NCBI GenBank assembly: GCA_022457155.1
Contig: JAJGOT010000436.1
Location: 498,001-562,000, forward strand
Origin: Cladopsammia gracilis
Taxonomy: Eukaryota > Cnidaria > Anthozoa > Scleractinia > Dendrophylliidae
DNA length: 64,000 bases
Reading direction: 5' to 3'
Positions 23,740 through 36,189 of the stretch are shown in pieces. The translations under genes and the position numbers were made by a program. Under the pieces are notes generated by a model. The model had not been told where the DNA came from. It was given only the letters and a program-made list of their open reading frames with translations, and made no database searches. Every line of letters begins with the position of its first letter. The first letter of the stretch is position 1.

Positions 23740-24830
23740 GGGTGGCGCAATTTCTGCTAAAAATAGCTCAAGACGTCTTTAATATGGCTTTGCGTGGGGC
23801 CAACGCTCACGGTTTCTTTCGGTGATTATGAAACATTGAATATTCGATTGTACCCCCCCCCCCCCCCCCCGTCACCCCGCACAATGAAGCTGCGGTGTCT
23901 CTATTGCAATCAAGGCACTCTCGAATCTCGACTCTTGGCAATTAACCGAACTCAACTTTACGAAAACAGACATATACATGACATGACAACAAATACCCTT
24001 CACAAACCCATAACCAGCCAACAATACAAACTATCTACACTATAACAGAAATACACAAACCATAACAACTCGTGGCAACGATGCAACTTTTGCGCCCTTC
24101 CGTTTGCCGTCTAATATAAATCCATCCTAACCGATAAACCACAGAACGGAGTCTCTTTTGGCCTATCATCAACCTTTCAATCTTAGCAAAACTAAAAAGT
24201 TGCCACATGTGACTGACAAATGACGACGTCGTGACCATTTTTCCCACCATTTTTCACGTGCAAAGAAATAAAACGACAGCCTCAATTTGTTTTTAACTGG
24301 ATCTGTTCAAGACCGCGTAAAACAATATGAAACTCATCTACAACATTTTTCTTTTGCGTTTGTCAAAAATCCTTACGTTTCATTTTAAGAAAATATTGAA
24401 CCGTGTCAGTGTGAAAACATAAGCTTACCGCAATATTGCGTTACGGGTCAGCATTTCTTATTCACAGGTTGGCTATGACGTAATACAATAAAGTTAAATT
24501 TTCCCCTCAGTTAAATAAAGACTATTTTCAACAAATACGCTAAACTAACATGACAATTATTTATAGTCACACTCGAGACTCTTTTATTACTCACCAAGGG
24601 TGTATTCCCCTTAGACGATAAAACAGTGTAACCTATTAAATAGTGTAACCTGTAAAATCCACTTAATATGATGGCTGCTTAGTAATTAATGATGCTTGCA
24701 GTCTCAAGCACCAATTGTGATCAACATCTAATTTCTCCTCACAAGATCAGTACATGATGGAACAAACATGTAGGCAAGTGCATTGAAATTACTATTGGTT
24801 TATAAGATTCAAAGTTAAGACCCCTATGGT
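23740..24830. other. No gene recognised
   Basis: A poly-C tract lies near 23852-23870. Short ORFs here show no family features. Confidence 0.4.
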
Positions 24831-24834
24831 CTGA

Positions 24835-25330
24835 GGTCTCGTCAGCGACCACCATTTTGGGTGGCCGCTTACAGAAGGTTCAACTGTATACTGTGAATCA
24901 CTTTAAAACCTGACACCATTTTCAATCAGACTACATCTCAAATAGGAAATAATTCATTCGTTACATTTCACACAGAACTTGTAAGCGACCACCTCCAGTA
25001 AGCGACCACCATTTTGGGTGGCCGCTTACAGAAGGAGCTAGAAGGTTCACGGCTGTATACTGTGAATCGCTTCAAAACCTGACACCATTTTCAATCAGAC
25101 TACATCTCAAATAGGAAATAATTCATTCGTTACATTTCACACAGAACTTGTAAGCGACCACCTCCAGTAAGCGACCACCATTTTAGGTGGCCGCTTACAG
25201 AAGGAGCTAGAAGGTTCACGGCTGTATACTGTGAATCGCTTTAAAACCTGACACCATTTTCAATTTGAGTACATGTTAAATAGAAAATAATTCGTTTGTT
25301 ACATTTCACACAGAACTTGTCAGAAGTACC
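24835..25330. repeat. ~160-bp tandem repeat with an internal hairpin
   Basis: Three units start with GCGACCACCATTTTGGG or a variant at 24845, 25002 and 25171. Each holds an inverted pair (GTAAGCGACCACC and GGTGGCCGCTTAC) around a CATTTTGG loop. A related GTAAGTGACCAC motif recurs near 37260 and 37350. Non-coding. Confidence 0.8.
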
Positions 25331-26778
25331 ATAAATTCCGAAAAATTATGTTCGGCGAAGAGTACCGGTCGGGAATAAGAAATGGTTTTGACTGCAGGTC
25401 GATCTTTTGTAAAGGTCGTTGCTGGAGAGATAAATCATTCAACTATAACAATTCTTGGTTTGCACATACGTCAAATGAAAATTCAGAAGCATTAAAAATA
25501 GTATATTCGATTCCAATACGTTTATAGAATTGTAGAGAGTTTAAAACTACACATTTGGGCCAAATTTGAAAGCGAAAGAGCATTTCCTTCCAGAGTTATA
25601 GACGAATTAGTATTACACATTTTTAGTAAAAATGTATGATGTATAGTTTAGAATTTTGAATTTTTTATGATGTCATGTGCAAACCAAGAATTTACACATA
25701 AAAGCACGCCTGTGTTTTGACTAAAACTTTAATCATGCTCCTTTTTTTTTCAACATTTACATTTTATTTACATTTTATTTACATTTCCCTCCTTTAATAA
25801 ACAGTTGCCTCTTTGAGGCAAAAAGCTACAGCTTAAACAATATTTAACACAAATGCCTGTTTTCGTTTTTGTGCTTTGGCCACACAAGTGTAACACTAAT
25901 AAAATACACTTTAATTGCAATTTTCGGGTCTACGATTCATTTAACTTTGGACCCAAAATAATCAGATACTTTCTTTAATGAGACATTGTCCCGCTAAAAT
26001 ATATAACGACATTGTGTTTACTTAATTTCCATGTTATGTCGTCAAATATCACTTAATATACAGCTAAATTGGGTAAAAACGTTCTGTAAAGCAAAACAGA
26101 AGGAGTTAAATTTGGGGAAAAAGTCAGCAGGATTGCAAGGATGGAAGTGGATCACAGTTCATCAATTTTGATTTCCTGATCGATGACAGGCAACCAAGAA
26201 ATCACAAGGTCTTCATTCTGGCGGAATTTTGAGTTTTTAATCGTTACTTTGTCTTTTTAGTTTATCACTTTTAGCGATTTTTTACTTATTATGTTAAGAT
26301 AATAAAGTGAGCTTCTGGCTATCTTTAATCTTCAATCAGTTTCTGCTAAAACAGTCAAGACTATACCAGCGACCAGCATGTTTGAATATGATAAAATATA
26401 ATAGGAAATAACATTCAACTAACATTCTAATCTAAAAATAAATAGATTCTACACAATAAACCATACTCATGAAAACACGATATTTCAGCTGGGACAGTGT
26501 CGTCCCTTTAAGTGAAAAATGCGGTAAGCTTGCCCTGTGGTGCTTTTTATTATGTTGTGCAAGGCGATTCTACAGTATGATCATTTAAATTAAAGTCCTT
26601 GAGTTACTAGTATTTTTTGTGCTGCTGCTACATAATTATTTGGTAGAAGGTGGTTCTCGTACTATTGGAGTCTGTAGATGAAATATTTAAGTGTGACTAT
26701 TCAAATTAAAGCGCTTATGGAGTACTCTTGGGTTAGCTCACAATACTCAGGACAAATTTAGAATTCAAAGTAGTGTAT
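25331..26778. other. No gene recognised (downstream of the caspase exon)
   Basis: AT-rich. It probably includes the 3' untranslated region of the minus-strand caspase gene. No coding ORF or clear repeat was seen. Confidence 0.4.
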
Positions 26779-27608
26779 CTAAAAACGAACCTTTTTCCGC
26801 AAAGTGTGCCTAACCTCAGGTATTTGTTTAAAGATTTTAATGTCACTTTTATTCTCAACCGATTGCAGGGTCGCTTCCATGTCGCTGACTTTATCGTGGA
26901 CTGCCGTTAAGATGTCGAGAAGGTGGTCAAATGCAGCACGTTCTCGGAAGACTTCCACAAGAGCGCGAACATAGTAGCTTCCCAGAGCTATGTGCCTGTA
27001 CGACACATGCTCATCGACTGTGGAAAATGAATACAGAAAATCTCCATGCGTAGGAACTTTGGAGGCTGATGGTTTGACTGTATTAATTGGAGAATCAACA
27101 TGGCTTGAAGAAAGTGGGATAGAAGTGGAATTATCAACCTTCACAGTAACCCCCTCGTCTTCTTCATAACCTCTGCACGCTTGTATAAAGAAGAGCTTTG
27201 GTTTGCCACTTAGCGTATCACACTTGCTGAACTTATCGTGAGCTATCTGGATAGGTACTGTGACACCGTCAGAGCAGAACACTTCACCACTGTTGCCATG
27301 ACTCATAAGCCACAACACAAAACAATCATAGCCACTGTGGTCTTCGCAGGCAAACCAATCCAGTAAGTTTAAGAGCTGTTGCCCTGAAAGGTTCTCTTCT
27401 GTGAAAACGTCAAAACCGAGAGCATCAAACAACGCTTCAACCTCACGAGCATCTTCTTCCGACCCATGACGAGTTGGATCTTTGATCGGGACGCGTTTAA
27501 GAAACCGATCATCAAACAGTTTGTTATTTATAATCAGCGTTATTCCTCTTGGGCGGGCTGTCATGTTGTATACATCGTCTGTGCCAGGATGATAGCCAGG
27601 GTGGACAG
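26779..27608 (-). CDS. Caspase catalytic exon (3' exon of a TPR-caspase gene)
   Basis: The exon begins after acceptor TTTGTTATGTAG with two bases and runs to a TAG. It encodes the whole caspase catalytic region. The large-subunit part has RGITLIIN, the catalytic His in MSHGNSG and the catalytic Cys in QACRG. The small-subunit part has GDFLYSFSTV and SYRHIALGSYYVRAL, ending in KKVRF like typical caspases. Caspases cleave after aspartate in apoptosis and related signalling. No death-fold prodomain is visible in this exon. Upstream on the same strand are a linker exon and a TPR exon (32198-33008), and the intron between holds two Penelope-like copies. All catalytic residues are present, so it is likely active. 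Confidence 0.88.
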
Positions 27609-27931
27609 CTACATAACAAAGCATAGCTAGATAAACTTATATACTAATAATTGACAGCTTTTAAAAGATTGTGCAAATGGATAATGTCTCGGGGTTTCTC
27701 CTAGTCGCCGCCATTTTGAACTCATTCTACTTTATATTTTATTTTATTATTTGAGAAATAAATTGTTGTTATCGTAAAAAGGGTTGTTGTTGTTCATCGT
27801 GGTGAACACACTAGTAAAGAAGTATTTTTCGTTTGTCTCACGATGTAGTCACTTCCGATGTGGATCGCGACGTTTCGACTGCATGCTGCTAGTCTTCTTC
27901 AGGCGATGGGGTCGACTGGTTACGCGTCACC

Positions 27932-28055
27932 TTATGAAGCACGATGCTCTGCTGTGATTGGTTGGTTTTCAACAGCTGTGACTGGCGCATTTTGATCCTC
28001 GTTGTTTCGGCGAATTGTTACCTCGGCGGTCCGTAGTCGTACGGCTCTCCTGTTG

Positions 28056-28108
<53 letters not shown>

Positions 28109-29490
28109 CCTGTTGATGTTGTTAGGGTTAAGTCTTATGTGGATCGCCTCTTTGACCCTGCGTGTGTACCAATGAGGATCACGATCAATAAACTTTACTT
28201 CATTCCAAAGCGGGTGGTGTCCGGTGTTGTTGGCGTGCTCTGAAACGGCGGAGGTCTGGGTACGGGCGAATCGGATGTCTCGGTCATGCTCTTTTATTCT
28301 GTCTTGCATAGGTTTTCCAGTCTCGCCGATATAAACTTTACCGCATTCACAGGGAATTCTGTAAACCACGCCATCTTGTTTAGTCGGGTCAACAGCGTCT
28401 TTAGGCCGTACTAGGTGTGATCTAAGTGTAGTCTCCGACTTGAAAACAGCGCGTACGCCTTGTTGTTGTAGGCAGCGGCGAAGTTGTTCGGACAGACCTT
28501 TGACATAAGGTAAAACCGCAGTAGATTTGAACTCGGTCGTGGGCTCAGCACTGGTGTTGGGTTTTCTGGTCTTGGTAAGTTTCTGCAAGAAAGAAAAAGG
28601 ATAACCATTAGAAACAAGAACAGATGACAGATGTTTTTTCTCCTTGGAGATAACAGAGGGTTTCGTTACGAGACGTTTGGCGCGCTCGTAAAGACACTTG
28701 ACAATACCGCGTTTTACTGATTGCTGGTGGTGTGAATCATATGCTAAGTATTGATCAGTGTGTGTAGGCTTCCTGTATACGCTGGTGGTGAGGCGGCCGT
28801 CGGGTTTTCTTGAAACTGCGGTGTCGAGGAAGGCGAGTTTGTTGTCATTCTCTGTCTCCATGGTGAAACGGATGGAAGGCTGCTGGTCGTTTAGATGCTG
28901 TAAGAAGCTATCGACGATTGCGCGATCTAGAATGGTGAAGGTGTCGTCTACGTAGCGTTTCCAGATCCTAGGCTTGTAAGATGATGTAGTTATTGCTTGT
29001 TCCTCGAAGCTCTCCATGTAGAGGTTGGCAATAACAGCGGAAACCGGACTCCCCATGGCTGCGCCTTCTTGTTGTTCGTAAATTGATCCGTTATACTGGA
29101 AGTATGTGGATCTCAATACGAAAGTCAGGAGGTCAGCGATCTGAGCAGGCGTTAGCGTCGTACGGTCTGCAAGGGTAGGGTCGTTCTCCAGTTTCTGTAG
29201 TGTGGCTTGTACGGCGGCTTCGATAGGAACGTTGGTAAACAGCGACTCTACGTCGAAAGACACCATGATCTCGTTGTCTAGGATCGTCTCACTGTTGATG
29301 GTGGATACGAAGTGAGCTGAATTGGTCACCGTGAACTCTGAGTTACCTGTTAAAGGAGACAAGATATTAGCTAAGTAGGCGGATAAATCATATGCAAAGG
29401 TGTTAATGCATGACACAATAGGTCTTAAGGGTACGTCGGTTTTGTGGATCTTCGGTAAACCGTAGATTCTAGGCGGCTGTTTGTGTCGAG
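27932..29490 (-). CDS. Penelope-like reverse transcriptase with GIY-YIG endonuclease, 5'-truncated
   Basis: The frame is open from the truncation point through about 518 codons. The RT core includes VSFDVESLFTNVP, AAMGSPVS and the catalytic YVDD near 28950. The C-terminal endonuclease has the GIY-YIG signature (VYRIPCECGKVYIGETG). Missing N-terminal RT sequence makes it non-autonomous, but every remaining motif is intact. It lies antisense to its twin and in the same orientation as the host caspase gene. Confidence 0.85.
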
Positions 29491-29529
29491 GTCTGATCTT
29501 GTTGTTAACGGCACAAACAGCCGCCTACA

Positions 29530-30899
29530 TGTAGAATCTACGGTTTACCGAAGATCCACAAAACCGACGCACCCTTAAGACCTATTGTGTCATGCATTAA
29601 CACCTTTGCATATGATTTATCCGCCTACTTAGCTAATATCTTGTCTCCTTTAACAGGTAACTCAGAGTTCACGGTGACCAATTCAGCTCACTTCGTATCC
29701 ACCATCAACAGTGAGACGATCCTAGACAACGAGATCATGGTGTCTTTCGACGTAGAGTCGCTGTTTACCAACGTTCCTATCGAAGCCGCCGTACAAGCCA
29801 CACTACAGAAACTGGAGAACGACCCTACCCTTGCAGACCGTACGACGCTAACGCCTGCTCAGATCGCTGACCTCCTGACTTTCGTATTGAGATCCACATA
29901 CTTCCAGTATAATGGATCAATTTACGAACAACAAGAAGGCGCAGCCATGGGGAGTCCGGTTTCCGCTGTTATTGCCAACCTCTACATGGAGAGCTTCGAG
30001 GAACAAGCAATAACTACATCATCTTACAAGCCTAGGATCTGGAAACGCTACCTTCACCGACACCTTCACCATTCTAGATCGCGCAATCGTCGATAGCTTC
30101 TTACAGCATCTAAACGACCAGCAGCCTTCCATCCGTTTCACCATGGAGACAGAGAATGACAACAAACTCGCCTTCCTCGACACCGCAGTTTCAAGGGAAC
30201 CCGACGGCCGCCTCACCACCAGCGTATACGGGAAGCCTACACACACTGATCAATACTTAGCGTATGATTCACACCACCCGCAATCAGTAAAACGCGGTAT
30301 TGTAAAGTGTCTTTACGAGCGCGCCAAACGTCTCGTAACGAAACCCTCTGTTATCTCCAAGGAGAAAAAACATCTGTCATCTGTTCTTGTTTCTAATGGT
30401 TATCCTTTTTCTTTCTTGCAGAAACTTACCAAGACCAGAAAACCCAACACCAGTGCTGAGCCCACGACCGAGTTCAAATCTACTGCGGTTTTACCTTATG
30501 TCAAAGGTCTGTCCGAACAACTTCGCCGCTGCCTACAACAACAAGGCGTACGCGCTGTTTTCAAGTCGGAGACTACACTTAGATCACACCTAGTACGGCC
30601 TAAAGACGCTGTTGACCCGACTAAACAAGATGGCGTGGTTTACAGAATTCCCTGTGAATGCGGTAAAGTTTATATCGGCGAGACTGGAAGACCTATGCAA
30701 GACAGAATAAAAGAGCATGACCGAGACATCCGATTCGCCCGTACCCAGACCTCCGCCGTTTCAGAGCACGCCAACAACACCGGACACCACCCGCTTTGGA
30801 ATGAAGTAAAGTTTATTGATCGTGATCCTCATTGGTACACACGCAGGGTCAAAGAGGCGATCCACATAAGACTTAACCCTAACAACATCAACAGGGACC

Positions 30900-30948
<49 letters not shown>

Positions 30949-31033
30949 CAACAGGAGAGCCGTACGACTACGGACCGCCGAGGGGACAATTCGCCGAAAC
31001 GAGGATCAAAAATGCGCCAGTCACAGCTATTGA
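29530..31033 (+). pseudogene. Inverted twin RT/GIY-YIG copy with the YVDD motif destroyed
   Basis: Same product as the copy at 27932-29490. At 30048-30058 the bases encoding Val-Asp-Asp are replaced by a 9-base tract that copies the adjacent CTTCACC sequence. This removes the catalytic aspartates and shifts the frame by one, ending the ORF at 30096. The rest continues in another frame from 30143 through the GIY-YIG domain (CECGKVYIGETG) to 31033. The change looks like template slippage during synthesis. The C-terminus also differs from its twin by a small frameshift. Confidence 0.85.
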
Positions 31034-31405
31034 AAACCAACCAATCACAGCAGAGCATTGTGCTTCATAAGGTGACGCGTAACCAGTCGACCCCATCGCC
31101 TGAAGAAGACTAGCAGTCGAAACGTCGCGATCCACATCGGAAGTGACTACATCGTGAGACAAACGAAAAATACTTCTTTACTAAATTGTTGTTGTTGTTG
31201 TTATTTAGTAAAAGCGTACTTCTGAGCTTCCAGAAAATCAGTTTGCCCATGCCGTGCATTTAGACTGTCATTAATAACAAGATCAAAATCACCTGTGCCA
31301 ACCTACTTCGATGAAAGACAATAAAAGTAAAGTGTAAACGCCTTTAACGCGTCGAGCCGTACCAAAACGGTACGTGTAAACTGGGCTTTTAAAATCACAG
31401 CCAAC

Positions 31406-31524
31406 CTCGTCCTGCGTGGGCTGCATATTCCTCCTCTTTATTTTCTTTGGAATCTTCTGAACCTGACTGTCTTCTACACCTATTTCTGCTAGTATTTTTA
31501 CACGTCTCTCGTTGTGAGAACGTG
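31406..31524 (-). CDS. Probable linker exon of the TPR-caspase gene
   Basis: A clean acceptor (TTTTACTGTTACATGTAG) precedes 31524. The exon starts with two bases (CA) that complete the codon left by the TPR exon, giving Ala and a lysine-rich frame (KIPKKIKRR). The 3' end is uncertain: GAG before GTTGGC at 31406 is one option but leaves phase 0, while the caspase exon needs phase 1. Another small exon or a different donor is therefore required. Confidence 0.45.
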
Positions 31525-32197
31525 CTACATGTAACAGTAAAATACACAACAACACTGACTAATAACAAATAACGCTTGTGTGTCTCTCTGATTGGAAATG
31601 ATAGTCTTTTAAGAGGTCGCGTGAACTTTTGCTTCTAACATGCAACATAAAAGCAATGGTAACGAAGCACAGCAAACGTCTTTATACATGGTTTTGTTAG
31701 CGTTTTTTTTTTTTACCTTGAAGGTATACAGGTACATAGGCTTCATACTTCTTTGGAACACTGACCAGTATAGAAACCATAACTTACTATTATCGAGATG
31801 AAAAATAATATTACGCCGGATTCGGAGGTCATTGTCTTAAAAGCTTTTGGGCTCCCTTTTCCACTAATTTCTAATTTTCTACATTTCATGTAAAATCGTT
31901 ACTAACCGTTCCAAAACAGCTTGCCTTGTGGCCTTTATCGTTATGTTCAAGAGTTTGTCAGAAGAAAAATTACATACAATCGAAGCCCGACTTCAGTTAA
32001 TCGCTCAAAAATGCAGTCTTGCCGACGATAGCATTCTTAACTTAACAAAGTGAACAGGTTTTTTTTTTCAGAATTTTGCACTATTTTTTTTTCATACCGG
32101 ACCAAACAAAACGTTACTATGCGACCATTTATGAAGCAATAGTGTTCGTTTACACAAACTCACAAAAAGAATGGTTAGATTGCGGGGATTGGATTAC

Positions 32198-33008
32198 CTG
32201 AACTGCCATTTGAAAATCCGCCTGTGGCTGCGGCTCCGGCTTTTTTTAATTCTCTTAAAAAATACGACTGATCTTCTGATGCTCTTTTTTGCAAATTCCT
32301 TTGGAGTTTGCTATACTCATTAGCTTGAATGTGATCTCCAAGTCCGTGATACGACTTGGCTAGAACATTGCACGCGGTTGCTTCCTCTTCTTTATGTCCT
32401 ATTTCCTTGGCACTACTCAGTGCTTCTTTGCCGTGTTCTATGCTTTTTTCGTAGTCTCCAGCCATGTAATACGACAAGGCTAGAAATCTGTACGGTGCTG
32501 CCGTCTTATTTCCTTTTACCTTGGCACAGCTCAGTGCTTGTTTGCCGTGTTCTATGTTCTTTTCGTAGTCTCCAACCATGTGATACGACTTGGCTACAAC
32601 TCTGTACCCTTCTTCTTCCTCTTCTTGATCTCCCATTTCCCTGGCACTACTCAGTACTCTTTTGCCGTGTTCTATGCTGTTATCGTAGTCTCCAACCTCG
32701 TAATACGACCATGCTAGAAATTTGTACGCATCTATTTCCAAGACCTCGCATTCTATTTTCTTGGCAAAAATCAGTGCTTGTTTGCAGTGTTCTATGCTCT
32801 TTACGTAGTCTTTAACCCAGTAATACGACCTGCCCAGAACATTGTACGCTTCTGCTGCTTCCTCTATTTCATTTCCCATTTCCTTGACGATACTGAGCCA
32901 TTGCTTGGCGTACCAAATGCTTTGCTGGAATTCTCCACGTCTGTAAGAGTCTTGAGCGTTTCTTTTCATTTCCATGGCATTCTGTGTACCTTCCATAACC
33001 CTGTCCAT
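32198..33008 (-). CDS. Tetratricopeptide-repeat exon upstream of the caspase exon
   Basis: It starts at an ATG and encodes about 270 residues with five to six TPR units at about 40-residue spacing (SYYEVGDYDNSIEHGKRVL, SYYMAGDYEKSIEHGKEAL and similar), closest in style to GPSM2/TTC28-type repeats. TPRs bind partner peptides. The exon ends with CAG before GTAATC (32198/32197) in phase 1, matching the next acceptor at 31524. Being on the same strand as the caspase exon about 4.6 kb away, and phase-compatible with the linker, it may form the N-terminal part of a TPR-caspase protein. It could instead be a separate gene. Confidence 0.8.
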
Positions 33009-33439
33009 CTGTCCCTAGTACTTTTCCTTAAGTAAACTGTTACCTACTGAAATTAAAATCATAGATAAAAGTATCATTGTTTAATAAATATCTTAAAAAT
33101 GCTAATCTACAGAAGTGTTAAAGGTGCAAACAACATGCGTGATGAATGAAGCAATCTGCAAACAAAATATACCTGATATACATAATTTTCAAAACTGTAC
33201 ACCCCCCAAAATGATCCCGAGCCCGTAATGATATCCAACACCGAAATAAGATTCCAAATTGACCCTGAAATAATCCCGCCTCAAAACTGATTCCCTTTTT
33301 TTACTTTCCCCCGAAATTATCTCCAAGTTATTGTCGGAATGGCGTTCGATCTTGAGTCATAATGGTGGAAAGTTACAACACAAGAAATAGACAAAATAGA
33401 TTCTAATAAGTCGTAATCGCTCAACAGTAAGGAGGAACG

Positions 33440-33644
33440 ATCTGCCTTGTGGAAACACTGCAAGGAGAAACACAATAGTGAGGTGCAACAATTCCGAATG
33501 GATGTGACTGGGGTTTATCATAATGACGCGATGCTGAGACAGATAGCAGAGGGAGTGAAGATCAATAATGTGAGCGAAGGTTCACTTATGAACTCCAAGA
33601 ATGAATGGAACTTTTTTCAGATCCCACGTGCTGTGATTACCTAA
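33440..33644 (+). pseudogene. C-terminal relic of a retroelement-type ORF
   Basis: About 67 codons (WKHCKEKHNSE... NSKNEWNFFQIPRAVIT) ending in a stop, with no start and no upstream domain in frame. The pattern looks like the conserved tail of cnidarian LINE-type or related TE proteins, recalled from general familiarity rather than shown here. Confidence 0.4.
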
Positions 33645-33939
33645 CCGAGGTGGGATACCTCATGACTGCATACATAAAGCCTGAGAGAAACGTGGACTTT
33701 TCAAGGTCACTTACATGAACAATATGTGTATTTCCAAGATGGCGACTGAAGAGGATCCGAATAGGATCGAAATCGGTACATGTACCCCACCCAATACCAA
33801 ACAAGCTGATGCGTCTACTGAGCAAGCATGCTCAAAGTCAGAGGTAATGCTCAGCATTCATGTACAAACAGAACTGCCTAGCAACATGTCATAAGATTTT
33901 TCTTTGGGAAATTTTAGGCCTGCAAGCAAGCTCTCTGAA

Positions 33940-34195
33940 ATTATTAAAAAAAAAAACAAAGTGTTTGTGTAGAAGCACCATATTTCCTCGAATAATAGCT
34001 GGGGGTGATTATTCTTTTTTTTTTTAGCACAAAAGTGGTGATTATTCAAGGGGAGCTGATTAATCGACTGGGTCCATTATTTCAGACATTGCTCGCTGAA
34101 ATATTGCTAGTTGAAAGTTGTGCCCAAAATATTTTGTTTTATTTACAGGGAGTGGGGGGGGGGGGGGATTATTCAAGGGATGGCTATTATTAAAG
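33940..34195. repeat. Low-complexity MITE-like segment
   Basis: GATTATTCAAGG and related words recur around poly-T and poly-G tracts, with AATAATAGC near the left and GGCTATTATT near the right in inverted orientation. The exact ends are unclear. Confidence 0.4.
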
Positions 34196-34224
34196 GAAAT
34201 ACATGTATTGTTTATATGTATAGC

Positions 34225-34376
34225 CTATATATATGTTGTAGTTTAAATTCATCCTTGGTTCAAGTTTGATTTTCTTTTGTTCTTTTCTATGTTTGTATAT
34301 GATAATGAAAATAAAACAAAGGAACAGAAAAATTGAACCAAGGATAAAATTGAAATACAACATATAAATATTATGG
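34225..34376. repeat. Foldback (hairpin) element
   Basis: A long inverted repeat: ATATGTTGTAGTTTAAATTC on the left and ATTGAAATACAACATATA on the right, continuing inward through ATCCTTGGTTCAA and TTGAACCAAGGAT and then AT-rich arms. Non-coding MITE of about 150 bases. Confidence 0.75.
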
Positions 34377-34439
34377 GATAATATTAATATATTGTTATTA
34401 TTATCACTTTTAATATTAGGTAGGTGCTGGGGGAAGAGT

Positions 34440-35534
34440 TTCAAGCTTAGACATTGCAGAACAGGCTAACAAAAGGTTAGTCACTCACATGGACAATACC
34501 TGTGACAAGCACCAAACACCAGAAACCGGAAAACCTGGCTGTGGTTTGGGGTACCTTGTACCTAGTTTTATAAAAGAACATTATGCTGATGAAAACAAAA
34601 GGTATAATCAGCTGTCAACACGACTAATTGGTGACCAAGCAATTTCCTTGTCGCGGTACGGGTATCGCTTGGTCGATGGTTTGGAGTCTACTAGTGAATC
34701 ACCTGCTCAGCACCTGAGAACTTTGGCCTTGGGCAGGATTGTACTTTTTTTAAGGCAGGCCTGTACACTTTTTAACAAAGTATCAACAAACAGAGCTGAA
34801 TTGCTAGAGCTCAAGGAATGCTGTCAACTCTACTTCAATTTGTTGTGTCTGTTTTTCCCCAATTATGTCAATGTGACTACTTGGACAATTGCATATGCAA
34901 TCCCCTATCATGCATTAAAGCTCTATGATGAGTACAGAGTAGGATATGGAATAATATCCCTACAAGCTAAGGAATCAAAGCACTCAGGGGTAAAGTCAGA
35001 TCTAACACTAAGTAACAGATCTAACAAAGAAAATGAAACTGGGAAATGGTGGCAGGTCATGCGAGCAAACTATGTACATAGTTTCTACCTTCCAGACATC
35101 AGCCCATGCCCAGCACTTACAGCTCACATTTTAAATCCCGTGTCCCTCCCCATTGTAACCTTGATTGTTATTGCAGTTGTGGCAGAATGAAAGAAGCTGA
35201 CAACGTTGATTGCTGTGCAAATTGCCTTGAGAGTATGGAAGTTGTTCTGTGTGCGCAGAACAAAGAACTCTCTCAAACTGTCCTTGACATTCTGAAGCCA
35301 GTAAAATGCGGTAGTTGTGGTAGCCAGTTTGCAGATCAACCTACTCTAGCAGCACATATGATCTCCCACAGATCCCAAACACAGATAAGAGCAGTTAACA
35401 AATCTCCAAAAGAAATGAGAGTTGATGAACTTAGAACTCAACTGCGTGTAAGGAAACTTTGTTCAACTGGCAACAAGGATATTCTTGTGAGACGACTAGA
35501 AGGTGCATTAGCAGAGGAACTCATAAATACTTAG
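34440..35534 (+). pseudogene. C-terminal part of a TE-type protein: C2H2 finger plus SAP domain, frameshifted
   Basis: Frame one (to about 35100) encodes a helical region ending GKWWQVMRANYVHSFYLPD. A one-base shift near 35095-35103 moves to a second frame with CNLDCYC and CANC pairs, a C2H2-like finger (CGSCGSQFADQPTLAAHMISH) and a SAP-type DNA-binding segment (MRVDELRTQLRVRKL) before a TAG. No N-terminal half is present nearby. It may belong to the same family as the zinc-finger protein at 11958-13078, which lacks its C-terminus, but that link is only a guess. Confidence 0.6.
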
Positions 35535-36189
35535 ATGAGTAGCACAGTCACTACTCCATTTGGTGTTACAAAGGTTAAAATGCAAACAATGAAATGCTCT
35601 TTTTATGGTCTCTCCATGGCTATTTACTTTATGCTCACAATGTTGAAGGAAAGCTTGATTTGTAAAAAAAAATCATTATTAACTATTTAACGGCTATTTT
35701 TATTTACCCATAATCCTTTGTGGGCATGGCACATTTTTGATTTAGTTGTTATTTGCTTAATTAGTACACAAATTAAAGAAAAATTAGCTAGATTCTTTAT
35801 CTACGGAACAAACATATGATTGGTGTAATAGCTACAGTTTCAGTGCATTGTTTGGCTTTTTGAAGCTTTTTAGGGAACATAATACTGAAATTACATAGAA
35901 TGCCCTTCATAAAATTAGCAAGCATTACATCAAAGGATCAGAACAAAAGTGCAACTTTACAATGATTGAATTCGAAAATTAGAGCTACCCTACTGCTTGA
36001 ATCAATGCACACAATTAGCTGAAATAGAACAGACAAACATCACAAACAATGACCCTACTCCAGAAACACTTACTATGCTGGACATTGAAACATCAAAGTT
36101 ATTGACAAATGTTTGGACTTCATACGAGTAATTGAACATGCAGATTTTAGATAGACAACAAACCATCAAAACACTTGCAAGAGACTACT

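Larger units (their letters stand above)
27813..31182. mobile_element. Two head-to-head Penelope-like element copies
   Basis: The left arm (27813-about 29486, minus) and right arm (about 29512-31182, plus) are nearly identical inverted copies around a spacer of about 25 bases. Both are 5'-truncated, starting inside the reverse transcriptase, and both end at the same 3' sequence (AGTAAAGAAGTATTTTTCG read on the plus strand of the left arm), next to GTT-rich runs. Inverted and partial copies are typical of Penelope-like elements. They sit in the intron upstream of the caspase exon, about 200 bases from its acceptor. High similarity implies a recent insertion. Confidence 0.85.

Noticed and set aside
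32378..32815. 145-codon plus-strand ORF opposite the TPR exon
   Set aside because: Shadow of the TPR repeat on the other strand.
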